Both the position numbers and the translations under genes were made by a program. A stretch of DNA of 33,328 bases, taken from NCBI GenBank assembly GCA_005884685.1, contig VBAH01000051.1:1-33328 (forward strand). The letters are read 5' to 3'. The notes under the pieces are model-generated. The model made no database searches. It was given only the letters and a program-made list of their open reading frames with translations, and had not been told where the DNA came from. Origin of the DNA: Alphaproteobacteria bacterium. GTDB lineage: Bacteria; Pseudomonadota; Alphaproteobacteria; Rhizobiales; Xanthobacteraceae. This document shows positions 22,728 to 32,403 of this stretch, in pieces; the first letter of the stretch is position 1, and every line of letters begins with the position of its first letter.

Positions 22728-24365
22728 TTAAGAGGCGAGTTTTCGCGAGACTTGTTCGGCCGCAAGGCGGCGCAATTCAAACCGTTGCAGCTTGCCGGTC
22801 TGTGTCTTCGGCAATTCGGTTACGAATTCGACGGCGCGCGGATACTTGTAAGGCGCGATGCTCGCCTTGACGTAATCCTGCAGCGTGCGCGTCGTCGCGG
22901 CGTCGCCGTTGTAGCCGGGGCGCAACACCACATAGGCCTTGACGATCTGCCCGCGCTCTTCGTCCGGCACACCAACCACGCCGCATTCGGCGACCGCCGG
23001 ATGCAGCAGCAGCGCGGATTCCACCTCGGGCCCCGCGATGTTGTAGCCGGCCGAGATGATCATGTCGTCGGAGCGCGCCTGGTACCAGAAGTATCCGTCC
23101 TCGTCGGTCAGGTAGGTGTCGCCGGTGACGTTCCAGCCGTGCTGCACGTACTTCTGCTGGCGCGCGTCGGCGAGATAACGGCACCCGGTCGGGCCACGCA
23201 CTGCCAGATAGCCGACGGTGCCGGGCGGGCAGTCGCGGCCGTCATCGTCTATCACCTTGGCCTCATAGCCGGGCACGGCCTTGCCGGTCGATCCGGCGCG
23301 GATTCCGCTTTCGGGCGCGCCGATGAAAATGTGCATCATCTCGGTCGCGCCGATGCCATCGAGAATCTTCAGGCCGGTGGCCTTGTGCCATGCGTCGAAC
23401 GTCGCCTTGGGCAGCATCTCGCCGGCGGAGACGCATTTGCGCAGCGACGAGATGTCATGCTCGGCGAGCTTCGGCAACATCGCCCGATAGGCGGTCGGCG
23501 CCGTGAAGCAGATCGTGGCGTTATATCTTGCGATCGCCGGCAGCAGCACGTCAGGCGGCGCCGATTCAAGCTGAATCGAGGCCGCGCCGATCCGGAACGG
23601 GAACAGCACGTGCCCGCCGAGGCCGAAGGTGAAGGCGAGCGGAGCCGAACTGATGAAGCGATCGTCGCGATCCGGCTGCAGCACATATTTCGAATAGCTG
23701 TCGCAGCTCGCCAGCATGTCGCGCTGGAAATGCATCGTGCCTTTCGGCTCGCCCGTGGTGCCGGAGGTGAACGCGATCAGGCAGACGTCGTCGCTCGCGG
23801 TGTCGCAGGCCGTGAAATGCTCGTAGCCCGGCTTTGCCATGAGTGCTTCGAGCTCGCCATTATTCCAGTACACAACGCGCTGTAGCTCGCGCGCGAGCGG
23901 CCTGGTCTTATCCATCTCGTCGGAAAGCCGCGCGTCGCATAGCGCGAGCTCGATCTTTGCCTTGCTCACCGCATACGCCAACTCCTTGGCGCGCAGCAGC
24001 GGCATGGTGGCAACCGTGACGCCGCCCGCCTTGATCACCGCCAGATAGGCGGCGATCGCCATCGCACTGTTCGGCGCGCGCAGGAGCACGCGATTGCCTG
24101 GGACAAGTCCAAGGTCGCGTGTCAGGACATTGGCGATCCGATTGATGCGCTCGGCAAGCTGCGCGTAGGTCCACGTTTCGGTGGGCGAGATGACGGCGAT
24201 GCGGTCGCCTTCGCCGGACGCGACCCATTTGTCCACGAATTCCGTCACGCAGTTGAGCCGCTCCGGATACTGCAACTCCGGCAGGGTGAACCTGAACTCC
24301 GGCCACTCGTCGCGCGGCGGCAGATTGTCCCGCGCGAAGGTGTCGACATGCCCCGATGGATTCAT
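22728..24365 (-). CDS. 2-aminobenzoate/benzoate-CoA ligase family protein
   Basis: 545 aa from the ATG at 24365 (MNPSGHVDTFARDNLPP), preceded by GGAGAAG; ATGs at 24377 and 24380, overlapping the upstream stop, are possible. ANL-superfamily AMP-forming ligase: LIAFTSGTTGEPKGTMH (P-loop, about 193-209), DGIGATEMMHIF, NVTGDTYLTDEDGYFWYQARSDDMII, GYNIAGPEVE and the catalytic Lys region LPKTQTGKLQRFELR at the end. The sequence is of the benzoate-/2-aminobenzoate-CoA ligase type (abmG in Azoarcus evansii does this step). It activates an aromatic acid to its CoA thioester with ATP. Coupled to the acyl-CoA dehydrogenase gene. Confidence 0.9.
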   Translation of the reverse strand: MNPSGHVDTFARDNLPPRDEWPEFRFTLPELQYPERLNCVTEFVDKWVASGEGDRIAVISPTETWTYAQLAERINRIANVLTRDLGLVPGNRVLLRAPNSAMAIAAYLAVIKAGGVTVATMPLLRAKELAYAVSKAKIELALCDARLSDEMDKTRPLARELQRVVYWNNGELEALMAKPGYEHFTACDTASDDVCLIAFTSGTTGEPKGTMHFQRDMLASCDSYSKYVLQPDRDDRFISSAPLAFTFGLGGHVLFPFRIGAASIQLESAPPDVLLPAIARYNATICFTAPTAYRAMLPKLAEHDISSLRKCVSAGEMLPKATFDAWHKATGLKILDGIGATEMMHIFIGAPESGIRAGSTGKAVPGYEAKVIDDDGRDCPPGTVGYLAVRGPTGCRYLADARQQKYVQHGWNVTGDTYLTDEDGYFWYQARSDDMIISAGYNIAGPEVESALLLHPAVAECGVVGVPDEERGQIVKAYVVLRPGYNGDAATTRTLQDYVKASIAPYKYPRAVEFVTELPKTQTGKLQRFELRRLAAEQVSRKLAS

Positions 24366-24376
24366 CGACTTCTCCA

Positions 24377-25567
24377 TCATTCCGCCGCCAGCGCCGGGCG
24401 CGCCGCGCGGTTGCGCAGCGCCTCGCGCGCAATGACGATCTTCTGTACCTCGGTTGCACCCTCGTAGATGCGCAGTGCACGGATCTCGCGATAGAGCTCC
24501 TCGACCTTTTCGCCCTTGGTGACGCCGCGCCCGCCGTGCAACTGGACGGCGCGGTCGATCACGCGCTGCGCGGCTTCGGTCGCGAACATCTTCGCCATCG
24601 CGGCTTCGCGTGTGACCCGTGCGGCGCCTTTGTCCTTTACCCACGCCGCGCGATAGACCAGCAGCGCCGCGGCGTCGACCTCGGTCGCGCTGTCGGCGAT
24701 CGCGGCCTGCGTCATCTGCAACTCGCCAAGCGGCGCCCCGAACAGGTTTCGTGTTGCGGCATGCTCGACGGTTTGGTGCAGCGCGCGCCGCGCAAAACCG
24801 AGCGCCGCCGCGCCGACGGTCGCGCGGAAGATATCGAGCGTCGCCATCGCGACCTTGAAGCCTTCGCCCGGCGCGCCGAGGCGGCTGGTGAGCGGGACCC
24901 GGCAGCCGTCAAACTTCAGCGTGGCGAGGGGATGCGGCGCGATCACGTCGATGCGTTCTGCGATCGTCAGCCCCGGCGTGTCGGCGTCGACCATGAAGGC
25001 CGACAATCCCTTCGCGCCCGGCGCTTCGCCGGTGCGGGCGAACACCACATAGTGGTCAGCGATGCCGCCGTTGGAGATCCAGGTTTTCACACCATCGATG
25101 CGCACATGCGCGTTGCCGTCCGGCGTCGCCGTGGTTGCCATGGCGGCGACATCCGAGCCGGCCTCCGGCTCGGACAGCGCAAAGGCCGCGATGGCCTTGC
25201 CGTCGCGGACCGGCGGCAGGTACTTCTGCCTCAGCTCGGGTGTGCCATAGAGCGAGATCGCACCGGTGCCGAGCCCCTGCATGGCAAGCGCGAAGTCGGC
25301 GAGTCCGTCGCGGAACGCCAAGGTCTCGCGCGCGATGCAGAGCGTGCGCACGTCGAGCTTTTCGTGCAGTCCGCCGAATTCGGCTGGTACGCACGCTTTG
25401 AGAAATCCTGCCTTGCCGAGCGCTGCGACGCGCGCGCGGCAGGCTTCGTCCACGCCGTCATGCCCCAGGCCAGGCAGGGTCGCGTCCGCCCAGCGCGCGA
25501 GCGCGTCCGCGAAGCCGCGATGGTGCTCCTCGAAGAACGGCCAAGTGAGCGTTTCAGAGAGTGGCAT
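24377..25567 (-). CDS. Acyl-CoA dehydrogenase of the aromatic CoA cluster
   Basis: 396 aa from ATG 25567, chosen because GGAGAG precedes it and the upstream open frame runs into the repeat. All family landmarks are present: [37 protein letters not shown] (substrate/FAD signature), [18 protein letters not shown], the [16 protein letters not shown] segment, HGGRGVTKG and the catalytic base Glu in [13 protein letters not shown]-dependent; probably oxidises a ring-derived or ring-opened CoA ester after the monooxygenase/reductase step. The downstream ligase start touches its stop codon. First gene after the repeat that separates it from the crotonase gene. Confidence 0.92.
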   Translation of the reverse strand: MPLSETLTWPFFEEHHRGFADALARWADATLPGLGHDGVDEACRARVAALGKAGFLKACVPAEFGGLHEKLDVRTLCIARETLAFRDGLADFALAMQGLGTGAISLYGTPELRQKYLPPVRDGKAIAAFALSEPEAGSDVAAMATTATPDGNAHVRIDGVKTWISNGGIADHYVVFARTGEAPGAKGLSAFMVDADTPGLTIAERIDVIAPHPLATLKFDGCRVPLTSRLGAPGEGFKVAMATLDIFRATVGAAALGFARRALHQTVEHAATRNLFGAPLGELQMTQAAIADSATEVDAAALLVYRAAWVKDKGAARVTREAAMAKMFATEAAQRVIDRAVQLHGGRGVTKGEKVEELYREIRALRIYEGATEVQKIVIAREALRNRAARPALAAE

Positions 25568-25585
25568 CGGACTCTCCGCGCGCTC

Positions 25586-25750
25586 CACCTCCCCCTGAAA
25601 GGGGGAGGTATGCCCTCGGGCTTGACCCGAGGGTCGACGTGGCCCGGATCATGTCCGGGCTAGGCTCCGCACGTCGGGTGGGGGTCATGGCTTGCGCTGA
25701 TCCCCACCCGGCGACCTGCGGTCGCCGACCTCCCCTTTTCAAGGGGAGGT
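25586..25750. repeat. Composite palindromic repeat, family C
   Basis: 165 bp of consecutive hairpins: ACCTCCCCCtgaaaGGGGGAGGT, CCCTCGGG/CCCGAGGG, GACGTG/CACGTC enclosing GCCCGG/CCGGGC, GGGTGGGG/CCCCACCC, GGCGAC/GTCGCC, and ACCTCCCCttttcaAGGGGAGGT. The two end hairpins are near-copies of each other. It fills the gap between the crotonase and acyl-CoA dehydrogenase genes, and could stabilise or end the upstream mRNA segment. Confidence 0.8.
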
Positions 25751-25778
25751 ATGGAGAGACCTGAGCGTGCTCCGACAT

Positions 25779-26609
25779 CTAGTTGCCCTCGAACACCGGC
25801 TTCTGCTTTGCGGCGAACGCCCGGTAGGCGCGCGCGAAGTCTTCGGTTTCCATGCACAACGCCTGGGCGACGGCTTCGGCCTCGATCGCCTGCTCGACCG
25901 ACATCGCCCATTCCATTTCCAGCATGCGCTTGGTCATGCCATGCGCGAATGTCGGGCCGTCGGCCAGTTCCGTGGCAAGCTCGGTCGCCTCGGCGAGCAC
26001 CACTTCGGCGGCGACGACGCGATTGAAGAAGCCCCAGCGTTCCGCTTCCTCGCCGTTCATCACGCGGCCCGTGTAAAGCAACTCGGACGCGCGGCCCTGC
26101 CCGACGATGCGCGGCAGGATCGCGCAGGCGCCCATGTCGCAGCCGGCGAGGCCCACACGATTGAACAGGAACGCGACCTTGGCCTTCGCGGTTCCGAGGC
26201 GCATATCGGAGGCCATCGCGAGGATCGCGCCTGCGCCCGCGCACACGCCGTCGATCGCCGCCACGATCGGCTGCGGGCATTGGCGCATCGCCTTCACGGC
26301 CTCGCCGGTCATGCGGGTGAATTCGAGCAGGCCCGCGGTATCCATTTCGACCAGCGGGCCGATGATTTCGAACACGTCTCCGCCGGAGCAGAAGTTGCCG
26401 CCTTCGCCGGTGATGACGAAGGCCTTCACGGCTTTGTCCTTCGCGGCGGCGCGAAAGATGTTGGCGATCTCGGCGTAGCTTTCGAAGGTGAGGGGGTTCT
26501 TCTTGTCCGGCCGATTGAGCGTGAGTGTTGCGACTTTGCCCTCGACGGTCAGGCGCACGTGCTGCGCCTTGTAGCCCGAGAGCGGCAGCGTGACCGGGTT
26601 CGCGATCAT
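25779..26609 (-). CDS. Crotonase-fold enoyl-CoA hydratase/isomerase family protein
   Basis: 276 aa from ATG 26609, overlapping the MarR stop by 4 nt. Crotonase core: [33 protein letters not shown] (first oxyanion loop), [22 protein letters not shown] (second oxyanion loop) and [24 protein letters not shown]. The two Glu residues that hydrate enoyl-CoA in classical ECH appear replaced (Ile in GAGAILA, no Glu in the GLAGCDMGA helix), so this may be a different crotonase reaction such as isomerisation or C-C cleavage. In this cluster it would act on the ring-derived CoA ester. Confidence 0.9.
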   Translation of the reverse strand: MIANPVTLPLSGYKAQHVRLTVEGKVATLTLNRPDKKNPLTFESYAEIANIFRAAAKDKAVKAFVITGEGGNFCSGGDVFEIIGPLVEMDTAGLLEFTRMTGEAVKAMRQCPQPIVAAIDGVCAGAGAILAMASDMRLGTAKAKVAFLFNRVGLAGCDMGACAILPRIVGQGRASELLYTGRVMNGEEAERWGFFNRVVAAEVVLAEATELATELADGPTFAHGMTKRMLEMEWAMSVEQAIEAEAVAQALCMETEDFARAYRAFAAKQKPVFEGN

Positions 26610-27118
26610 TCGGCGCTCCCGCTCACCGCTCGGCGCGCGGATGTCTTGGCTTTGCCCAGCAGGCTCATCAGCGTCTCGATCTCGCCCGCCGCCAGCCCGG
26701 CGAAAAGCTCTGCGATCCACTCCTCGTGCGTGCGCGCCATCGTGCGGAACGCGCGGCGGCCCTCGGCCGTGAGGCTGACGATTTGCGCGCGACGGTCGTT
26801 GGCGGAGGCGCGGCGGTCGAGCAGGCCCTGCTCGACCAGCCGTTCGGCCAAGCCCGTCACGTTGCCGTTCGAGACCATCATGCGCTGCGACAGCTCGCCG
26901 AGCGTCATGCCGTTCGGCGCCTTGTCCAGCTGCGCCATCAGGTCGAAACGCGGCAGCGTGACGTCGAACTCGTCGCGCAGCCGGCGGCGCACCTCACCCT
27001 CGATCAGCGTCGTGCAGGTGAGCAGGCGCAGCCACAGCCGCAGCTCCGCCTCATGATCGGCCGGGCGCTCGGCGACCTTGGTTTCGGCATCGAGTGGGAT
27101 GGTTGTGCGCTCGTCCAT
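26606..27118 (-). CDS. MarR-family transcriptional regulator
   Basis: 170 aa from ATG 27118, whose A is the last base of the SDR gene's TGA (TGATG overlap). Winged-helix core: [20 protein letters not shown] dimer helix, [38 protein letters not shown] (helix-turn-helix) and [21 protein letters not shown] (wing with conserved D-R). MarR proteins in aromatic-CoA clusters are usually repressors released by the aryl-CoA ligand. The likely target is the divergent promoter region 27880-28017, which carries two AT-rich palindrome-like sites. Confidence 0.93.
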   Translation of the reverse strand: MDERTTIPLDAETKVAERPADHEAELRLWLRLLTCTTLIEGEVRRRLRDEFDVTLPRFDLMAQLDKAPNGMTLGELSQRMMVSNGNVTGLAERLVEQGLLDRRASANDRRAQIVSLTAEGRRAFRTMARTHEEWIAELFAGLAAGEIETLMSLLGKAKTSARRAVSGSAE

Positions 27119-27879
27119 CAAATTTCTCCGCCCGCGACGGTCAGCGTCGTGCCGGTGATTGCGCTTGCGCCGGGGGAGCACAGGAACAGCACCGCGGCCG
27201 CCACCTCCTCGGGCATGATCAGACGGCCGATCGGCTTGTCTTTCAGCATGTCGGCGACAGCCTGCTCTTCGGTTCGCCCGGTCTTGGCTGTGACGAAGTC
27301 GATCGCGGCGCCGACCAGATCGGTGTCGGTGTACCCGGGACACACGGCATTCACCGTGACGCCGCTCGTCACCGTTTCCTGCGCGAGTGCGCGCACGAAC
27401 CCGATGGCGGCGTGTTTCGCCGCGCAGTAGGCCGTGACGTAGGCGTAGCCCTTCAGCCCGGCGACGGATGAATTCACCACGATTCGGCCGAAGCCGCGCT
27501 TGACCATGTCGCCCAACACGGCGCGGGTGGCATGCACCACGCCCATCACGTTGAGGTCGAACATGCGGCGAAACTGCGCAGCGTCCGCCTTCAGGAACGG
27601 CGTGCTTTCGCCCGTGCCGGCATTCGCGATCAGGATGTCGATTGGCCCACGCTCGGCGGCCGCCAGCTTCACGGCCGTGTCGAGCGCGCGTTCGTCGGTC
27701 ACGTCCGCGAGCGCATAGCCCTTGGCGTGTCCGGCCCTCACCGCATCCTTCAGCGCGACTTCCTGCCGTCCCAACACCGTGACGGCCGCGCCTGCGTCCG
27801 ACAGCGAGGCCGCGATGGCCCGGCCGATGCCGCGCCCGCCGCCCGTAACCAGAGCATGCCGCCCCTCGAGGATGGCCAT
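27118..27879 (-). CDS. SDR-family NAD(P)-dependent dehydrogenase
   Basis: 253 aa. Classical short-chain dehydrogenase: ALVTGGGRGIGRAIA (9-23, cofactor loop), DVTDE, ILIANAGTGE (NAG), catalytic Ser in VVNSSVAG, YCAAK (Tyr/Lys), and PGYTDTDLV. Resembles 3-hydroxyacyl-CoA dehydrogenase-type SDRs. First gene of the minus-strand operon, 138 nt from the divergent monooxygenase/reductase gene. Expected to oxidise a hydroxyacyl-CoA intermediate in the aminobenzoate or salicylate route. Confidence 0.92.
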   Translation of the reverse strand: MAILEGRHALVTGGGRGIGRAIAASLSDAGAAVTVLGRQEVALKDAVRAGHAKGYALADVTDERALDTAVKLAAAERGPIDILIANAGTGESTPFLKADAAQFRRMFDLNVMGVVHATRAVLGDMVKRGFGRIVVNSSVAGLKGYAYVTAYCAAKHAAIGFVRALAQETVTSGVTVNAVCPGYTDTDLVGAAIDFVTAKTGRTEEQAVADMLKDKPIGRLIMPEEVAAAVLFLCSPGASAITGTTLTVAGGEI

Positions 27880-27912
27880 TACCGACCTCTGCGGCCCCGA
27901 CTCCAGCGGGGC

Positions 27913-27935
27913 AAATTACTTTAAGCTTCAAATTT
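27913..27935. promoter_or_regulatory. Candidate MarR operator, site 1
   Basis: AT-rich site built around AAGCTT. Its left arm AATTACTTTAAG is identical to the right arm of site 2 read on the other strand; its own right arm (CTTCAAATT) is a weaker match. Strongly AT-rich in a GC-rich genome, close to the SDR start, consistent with an operator for the minus-strand operon. Confidence 0.5.
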
Positions 27936-27969
27936 CTAGGCTTCAAGCACCGTACGACGCTTGCACCGA

Positions 27970-27993
27970 AATTATTTTAAGCTTAAAGTAATT
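27970..27993. promoter_or_regulatory. Candidate MarR operator, site 2
   Basis: 24-bp inverted repeat AATTATTTTAAG / CTTAAAGTAATT with one mismatched pair, centred on AAGCTT, 24 nt before the monooxygenase/reductase ATG. Together with site 1 it would let one regulator control both directions. MarR dimers typically bind 16-24 bp palindromes; binding here is inferred. Confidence 0.6.
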
Positions 27994-28017
27994 CGGCGTC
28001 GAGGTCGGAGAAACCTC

Positions 28018-30396
28018 ATGAAAGTCGATGTCATTGGCGGCGGCCCCGCCGGTCTCTACTTCGCGATTCTGGCGAAGAAGGCCTGGCCCGCGATGCGCCT
28101 CACGGTCTTCGAGCGCAACCGGCCGGACGACACATTCGGCTTCGGCGTCGTGTTCTCCGACGAGACGCTCGAGACGTTCGAGAAATACGACCTCGAAAGC
28201 TACCGGGCGATCACCGCGAACTTCGCCTATTGGGACGACATCGAGATCCACCACAAGGGCGCGCTGCATCGTGTCGGCGGCAACGGCTTCTGCGGCTGCG
28301 CGCGCGTCACTTTGCTGCGGCTCTTACAGGAGCGCGCCCGCGCGCTCGGCGTCGAACTGGAATTCCAGGCCGAATACGATCCAGGCGCCGCGAGCGATGC
28401 CGACCTGATCGTCGCGGCCGACGGCATCAACTCGCGCATCCGCGCCCGCCATGCCGATGCGTTCAAACCCGGCGTCGATTTGCGCCCGAACAAGTTCGCC
28501 TGGATGGGCTCGACCCGGCCGTTCGATGCCTTCACGTTCTTCTTCCGCGAGACCCAGCACGGCATCTTCATCGCCCACTGCTATCAGTACGAGCCCGGCC
28601 AATCGACCTGGGTGATGGAGACCGACCCGGAGACGTTCGCACGCGCCGGGCTCGACAGGCTCGACGAGGCGCAGTCGGCGAGATTCCTCGAAGGCGTGTT
28701 CGCCAAGGAACTCGCCGGCCACAAGCTCATCGTCAATCGCTCGCTCTGGCGCAACTTCCCGACCATCCGCTGCGAAAGCTGGACGCACGACAACATCGTG
28801 CTGATCGGCGACGCCAAGGCGACCGCGCATTTCTCGATCGGCTCCGGCACCAAGCTGGCGATGGAGGACGCGATCGCGCTTTACGAGGCGTTCCGTGCGA
28901 CCGGCGGCATCGCAGGCAAGTCTGCGCAGCCTGCGGAAACAAAATTGCACGTCAAGCGCGCGCTCGCGCATTACGAGACCGCGCGGCGGCTCGAGGTCGA
29001 GAAGACCCAGCATTCGGCCGACGTATCGCTCGTCTGGTTCGAGCACGTACGGCGCTTCTGGGACATGGACCCGACGCGCTTTGCGTTCGGCCTGATGACG
29101 CGCTCGAAGGCGATCACCTACGACAATCTCGCGCTACGCGCGCCTGACTTCGTCGCCGAGGTCGACAAGGTGGTGGCGCGCGACGTACGCGGCCAAGGCT
29201 TCGATGTCGATCTGGTGAAGCCCGTTGTGCCGATGTTTCAGCCGTTCCGGCTGCGCGGCATGACGTTGAACAATCGCGTGGTCGTCTCGCCCATGGACCA
29301 GTATTCGGCGATCGACGGCATGCCGACAGATTGGCATCTGGTGCATCTTGGGAGCCGCGCGACCGGCGGCGCCGGGCTGGTCTTCACCGAAATGGTCTGC
29401 GTGTCGGCCGATGCGCGCATCACGCTCGGCTGCACCGGCCTTTACAACGACGCGCAGGAGGCGGCCTACCGGCGCATCGTCGATTTCGTGCACACCAACT
29501 CGACCGCGAAATTCTGCCTCCAGCTCGGCCACGCAGGGCGCAAGGGCGCCACCAAGCTGATGTGGGAGGGCATGGACCAGCCGCTTTCCGAGGGTGGATG
29601 GCCGGTGCTCTCGGCCTCGCCGATTCCTTACTACCCCCACAGCCAGGTCCCGCGCGAAATGACCCGCGCCGACATGGACAAAGTTGTCTCCGATTTCGTG
29701 CAGGCGGCCGAGCGGGGCCATCGCGCCGGCTTCGACATGCTCGAGCTGCATTGCGCGCACGGCTATCTGCTCGCAAGCTTCATCTCGCCGCTGACGAACA
29801 AGCGCACCGACGGATACGGCGGCCCGCTGGAGAACAGGTTGCGCTTTCCCCTCGAAGTCTTCCGCGCGCTGCGCCAAGTCTGGCCCGACCAGAAACCGAT
29901 GTCGGTACGCATCTCGGCAACCGACTGGGAGGAGGGCGGCCTCTCCGGCGACGATGCCGTTGCGGTCGCGCGCGCGTTCGCGCAAGCCGGCTGCGACCTG
30001 ATCGACGTATCCACCGGCCAGACCACGCCGGACGCCGAGCCGGTGTATGGCCGCATGTTCCAGACGCCATTCGCCGATCAGGTCCGCAACGAGGCCGGCC
30101 TCGCCACGATGTGCGTCGGTGCGATCACCTCGGCCGATCAGGTCAACACGATCGTGGCGGCGGGCCGCGCGGATCTCGTCGCGCTCGCGCGGCCGCATCT
30201 GGTCGACCCGTTCTTCACCATGAAGGCGGCGGCCTGGTATGGCGCAACCGACATCCATTGCCCGCCGCAGTATCTCGCCGGCCGCGACCAGATCTTCCGC
30301 GACTCGGTGCGCGATCGCGCAGACCTTACCGAGCTCAGGCGCAAGGCCAAGCCGAAGGGCCACGCGACGCCCGGCTGGAAGCAGGCCGCGGAGTAG
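28018..30396 (+). CDS. Bifunctional 2-aminobenzoyl-CoA / salicylyl-CoA monooxygenase-reductase
   Basis: 792 aa from ATG 28018 (GGAG eight bases upstream). Two fused domains: residues 1 to ~390 an FAD monooxygenase (GGGPAG at 7-12, [34 protein letters not shown] at about 264-284), and ~405 to ~770 an old-yellow-enzyme TIM barrel ([46 protein letters not shown] near 580, [10 protein letters not shown]). This fusion is that of 2-aminobenzoyl-CoA monooxygenase/reductase of Azoarcus evansii and proteins annotated as salicylyl-CoA 5-hydroxylase/oxidoreductase: it hydroxylates and then reduces the CoA-activated ring. It is the defining enzyme of the cluster, divergent from the MarR-SDR operon. Confidence 0.94.
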   Translation: MKVDVIGGGPAGLYFAILAKKAWPAMRLTVFERNRPDDTFGFGVVFSDETLETFEKYDLESYRAITANFAYWDDIEIHHKGALHRVGGNGFCGCARVTLLRLLQERARALGVELEFQAEYDPGAASDADLIVAADGINSRIRARHADAFKPGVDLRPNKFAWMGSTRPFDAFTFFFRETQHGIFIAHCYQYEPGQSTWVMETDPETFARAGLDRLDEAQSARFLEGVFAKELAGHKLIVNRSLWRNFPTIRCESWTHDNIVLIGDAKATAHFSIGSGTKLAMEDAIALYEAFRATGGIAGKSAQPAETKLHVKRALAHYETARRLEVEKTQHSADVSLVWFEHVRRFWDMDPTRFAFGLMTRSKAITYDNLALRAPDFVAEVDKVVARDVRGQGFDVDLVKPVVPMFQPFRLRGMTLNNRVVVSPMDQYSAIDGMPTDWHLVHLGSRATGGAGLVFTEMVCVSADARITLGCTGLYNDAQEAAYRRIVDFVHTNSTAKFCLQLGHAGRKGATKLMWEGMDQPLSEGGWPVLSASPIPYYPHSQVPREMTRADMDKVVSDFVQAAERGHRAGFDMLELHCAHGYLLASFISPLTNKRTDGYGGPLENRLRFPLEVFRALRQVWPDQKPMSVRISATDWEEGGLSGDDAVAVARAFAQAGCDLIDVSTGQTTPDAEPVYGRMFQTPFADQVRNEAGLATMCVGAITSADQVNTIVAAGRADLVALARPHLVDPFFTMKAAAWYGATDIHCPPQYLAGRDQIFRDSVRDRADLTELRRKAKPKGHATPGWKQAAE

Positions 30397-30410
30397 TTAC
30401 ACTCTCCCAC

Positions 30411-31574
30411 ATGGCTGGGGACCATACGGCGCGCGACCGGCACCTGTTCGGGGCCGGTCCCAAGCGGCTGCTGTCGCTCGATGGCGGCGGCGTGCGCGGC
30501 GTCATCTCGGTTGCATTCCTGGAGCGGATCGAAGCTCTTCTGAGCGCGCAGGCGGGCGTGGATGCCCGGCTCGGCGACTGGTTCGATCTGGCCGGCGGCA
30601 CGTCGACCGGCGCAATCATCGCAACCGGCCTGGCACTCGGAAAATCGACCCGCGAGTTGAAGGACATCTATCACCAGCTCGCGCCGCATGCGTTCCGCCG
30701 CTCGCGGTTTCGCATCCCCTTCCTGCAGCCGAAATTCGATGTGGCGGGCCTGCGGCGCGAGATCGAAGCCATTGTCGGCGACCAGACGCTCGACTCGCCC
30801 GCGCTGCGCACCGGGCTCGGCATCGTGGCGAAGCGCGTCGATACCGCGAGCCTCTGGATCGTGGCGAACAATCCACGCGCACCCTATTGGGAGACGCCGC
30901 GCGACGGCAACTTCATCGGAAACCGCGAGTACAAACTGACCAATCTCTTGCGCGCCAGCACCGCGGCCCCGACCTACTTCGAGCCGGAGTCCATTCCGAT
31001 CCTGGAGAAAGCGCACGGTCTGTTCATCGATGGCGGCGTGTCGCCGCACAACAACCCGGCGCTTGCGCTGTTCATGATGACCCAGTTGAAGCCGTATGGA
31101 CTCTGCTGGGAGACGGGACGCGACAAGCTCACGATCGTCTCGATCGGCACCGGCGGCTATCGCCAGCGGCTCGATCGCGCCGCGCTCGGACGAATGCAGA
31201 ACATCACCGTCGCGCTGCACGCGCTGAAGACCGTCATGGACGACTCCCAGGGTCTCGCGCTCGCATTGATGCAATGGTTCGGCGAGAGCCCGACGCCGTG
31301 GCTGGTCAATTCCGAGATGCAGGATCTCATGCACGACCTGTTTCCGGCCGGGCCCTTGTTTCGCTTCCTGCGCTACGACGTGCGGCTTGAATCTGTTTGG
31401 CTCACGGAGCATCTCGGGGTGACGCTGAGCGAGAAGGATCTGGCACGCGTTCGCGAAATGGACAATCCGGACAGCATTCCGCTCGCCTACGAGATCGGCC
31501 GGCTCGCGGCCGAGCGGCAGGTCAAGCCGGAGCACTGGAACGGTGAAGCGCAGACACCCCGTCCGCCGCTCTGA
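30411..31574 (+). CDS. Patatin-like phospholipase
   Basis: 387 aa from ATG 30411, 14 nt after the monooxygenase/reductase stop. Patatin hallmarks are complete: LLSLDGGGVRGVIS (oxyanion GGGVRG, 25-30), GGTSTG with nucleophile S65, and the catalytic Asp in FIDGGVSPHNNPA (D207). Ser-Asp dyad lipid acyl hydrolase. No signal peptide or membrane helix, so cytosolic or membrane-peripheral. Its stop directly abuts the convergent livF stop. Co-directional with the aromatic gene but no pathway role is evident; it may simply be a neighbour. Confidence 0.92.
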   Translation: MAGDHTARDRHLFGAGPKRLLSLDGGGVRGVISVAFLERIEALLSAQAGVDARLGDWFDLAGGTSTGAIIATGLALGKSTRELKDIYHQLAPHAFRRSRFRIPFLQPKFDVAGLRREIEAIVGDQTLDSPALRTGLGIVAKRVDTASLWIVANNPRAPYWETPRDGNFIGNREYKLTNLLRASTAAPTYFEPESIPILEKAHGLFIDGGVSPHNNPALALFMMTQLKPYGLCWETGRDKLTIVSIGTGGYRQRLDRAALGRMQNITVALHALKTVMDDSQGLALALMQWFGESPTPWLVNSEMQDLMHDLFPAGPLFRFLRYDVRLESVWLTEHLGVTLSEKDLARVREMDNPDSIPLAYEIGRLAAERQVKPEHWNGEAQTPRPPL

Positions 31575-32270
31575 TCAGACCTGCAAGTAGCGCGTCCTGA
31601 TGCTGGCATCCGCGGCGAGTGCCGCCGAGGTGCCGGCCCAAACCACGTGCCCTTTCTCGATCACGACATGACGATCCGCAATCCTGGTCAGGGCGTCGAG
31701 GTGCTTGTCGACCAGCAGGATCGCCTGGCCTTCTTCTTTCAGACGCGCGAGGCACGCCCAGATTTCGGCGCGGATCAGCGGCGCGAGTCCTTCGGTCGCT
31801 TCGTCCAGAATGAGCAGTTTCGGGTTGGTCATCAGCGCGCGGCCGATCGCCAGCATCTGCTGTTCGCCGCCGGAGAGCTGATTGCCCATGTTGCCGCGCC
31901 GCTCGGCGAGGCGCGGCAAGAATTCGTAGACGCGCGGCAAGCTCCAGGCGCTGCCATGACGCGTCGCAGCGGTTGCAACGAGATTCTCCTCGACCGACAG
32001 CGTCGGAAACACCTGCCGCCCTTCGGGCACGAGCCCAAGGCCGCGCTGCGCGATGCGATAGGGCGGCCGCCCGAGCAATATCTCACCGTCGAACCGCACA
32101 TCGCCGCCGCGCGCGGGCAACAGGCCCATCAGCGTGCGGATGGTCGTGGTCTTGCCCATGCCGTTGCGGCCGAGCAGGGTCACGACCTCGCCTGCACCGA
32201 CGGAAAAGGTTACGTCGAACAGCACCTGCGCGGGGCCGTAGCCGGCGGCGAGTTTTTCGACGGTCAGCAT
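31575..32270 (-). CDS. livF: Branched-chain amino-acid-type ABC transporter ATPase LivF
   Basis: 231 aa from ATG 32270 (MLTVEKLAAGYG); the upstream open frame is repeat sequence. Walker A GRNGMGKT at 34-41, ABC signature LSGGEQQ at 132-138, Walker B LLILDE at 152-157, and the LivF-typical GLGLVPEGRQVFPTLSVEENL. One of the two ATPases of HAAT-family importers for branched-chain amino acids, amides or aromatic acids. Follows livG on the minus strand with a palindromic repeat between, so the two are probably still co-transcribed. Confidence 0.93.
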   Translation of the reverse strand: MLTVEKLAAGYGPAQVLFDVTFSVGAGEVVTLLGRNGMGKTTTIRTLMGLLPARGGDVRFDGEILLGRPPYRIAQRGLGLVPEGRQVFPTLSVEENLVATAATRHGSAWSLPRVYEFLPRLAERRGNMGNQLSGGEQQMLAIGRALMTNPKLLILDEATEGLAPLIRAEIWACLARLKEEGQAILLVDKHLDALTRIADRHVVIEKGHVVWAGTSAALAADASIRTRYLQV

Positions 32271-32290
32271 GGCACCCCTATCGAGGAGCG

Positions 32291-32388
32291 TGTCATGCCC
32301 CGCGAAGGCGGGGCATCCAGTAAACACCGACCACGCAGAAACTCTCCGCCGGTGTTTACTGGATCGTCCGCCTGCGCGGACGATGACA
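32291..32388. repeat. Cloverleaf palindromic repeat, family A-like, copy 3
   Basis: 98 bp closed by TGTCAT/ATGACA-type ends, with three arms: GCCCCGCG-aa-GGCGGGGC, a perfect 12-bp CCAGTAAACACC/GGTGTTTACTGG stem, and TCGTCCGC-ct-GCGCGGACGA. Same three-arm plan as 3755-3823 and 12791-12870 but different arm sequences. Lies between livG and livF. Confidence 0.8.
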
Positions 32389-32403
32389 GGGAGAGAGCGA
32401 GCA

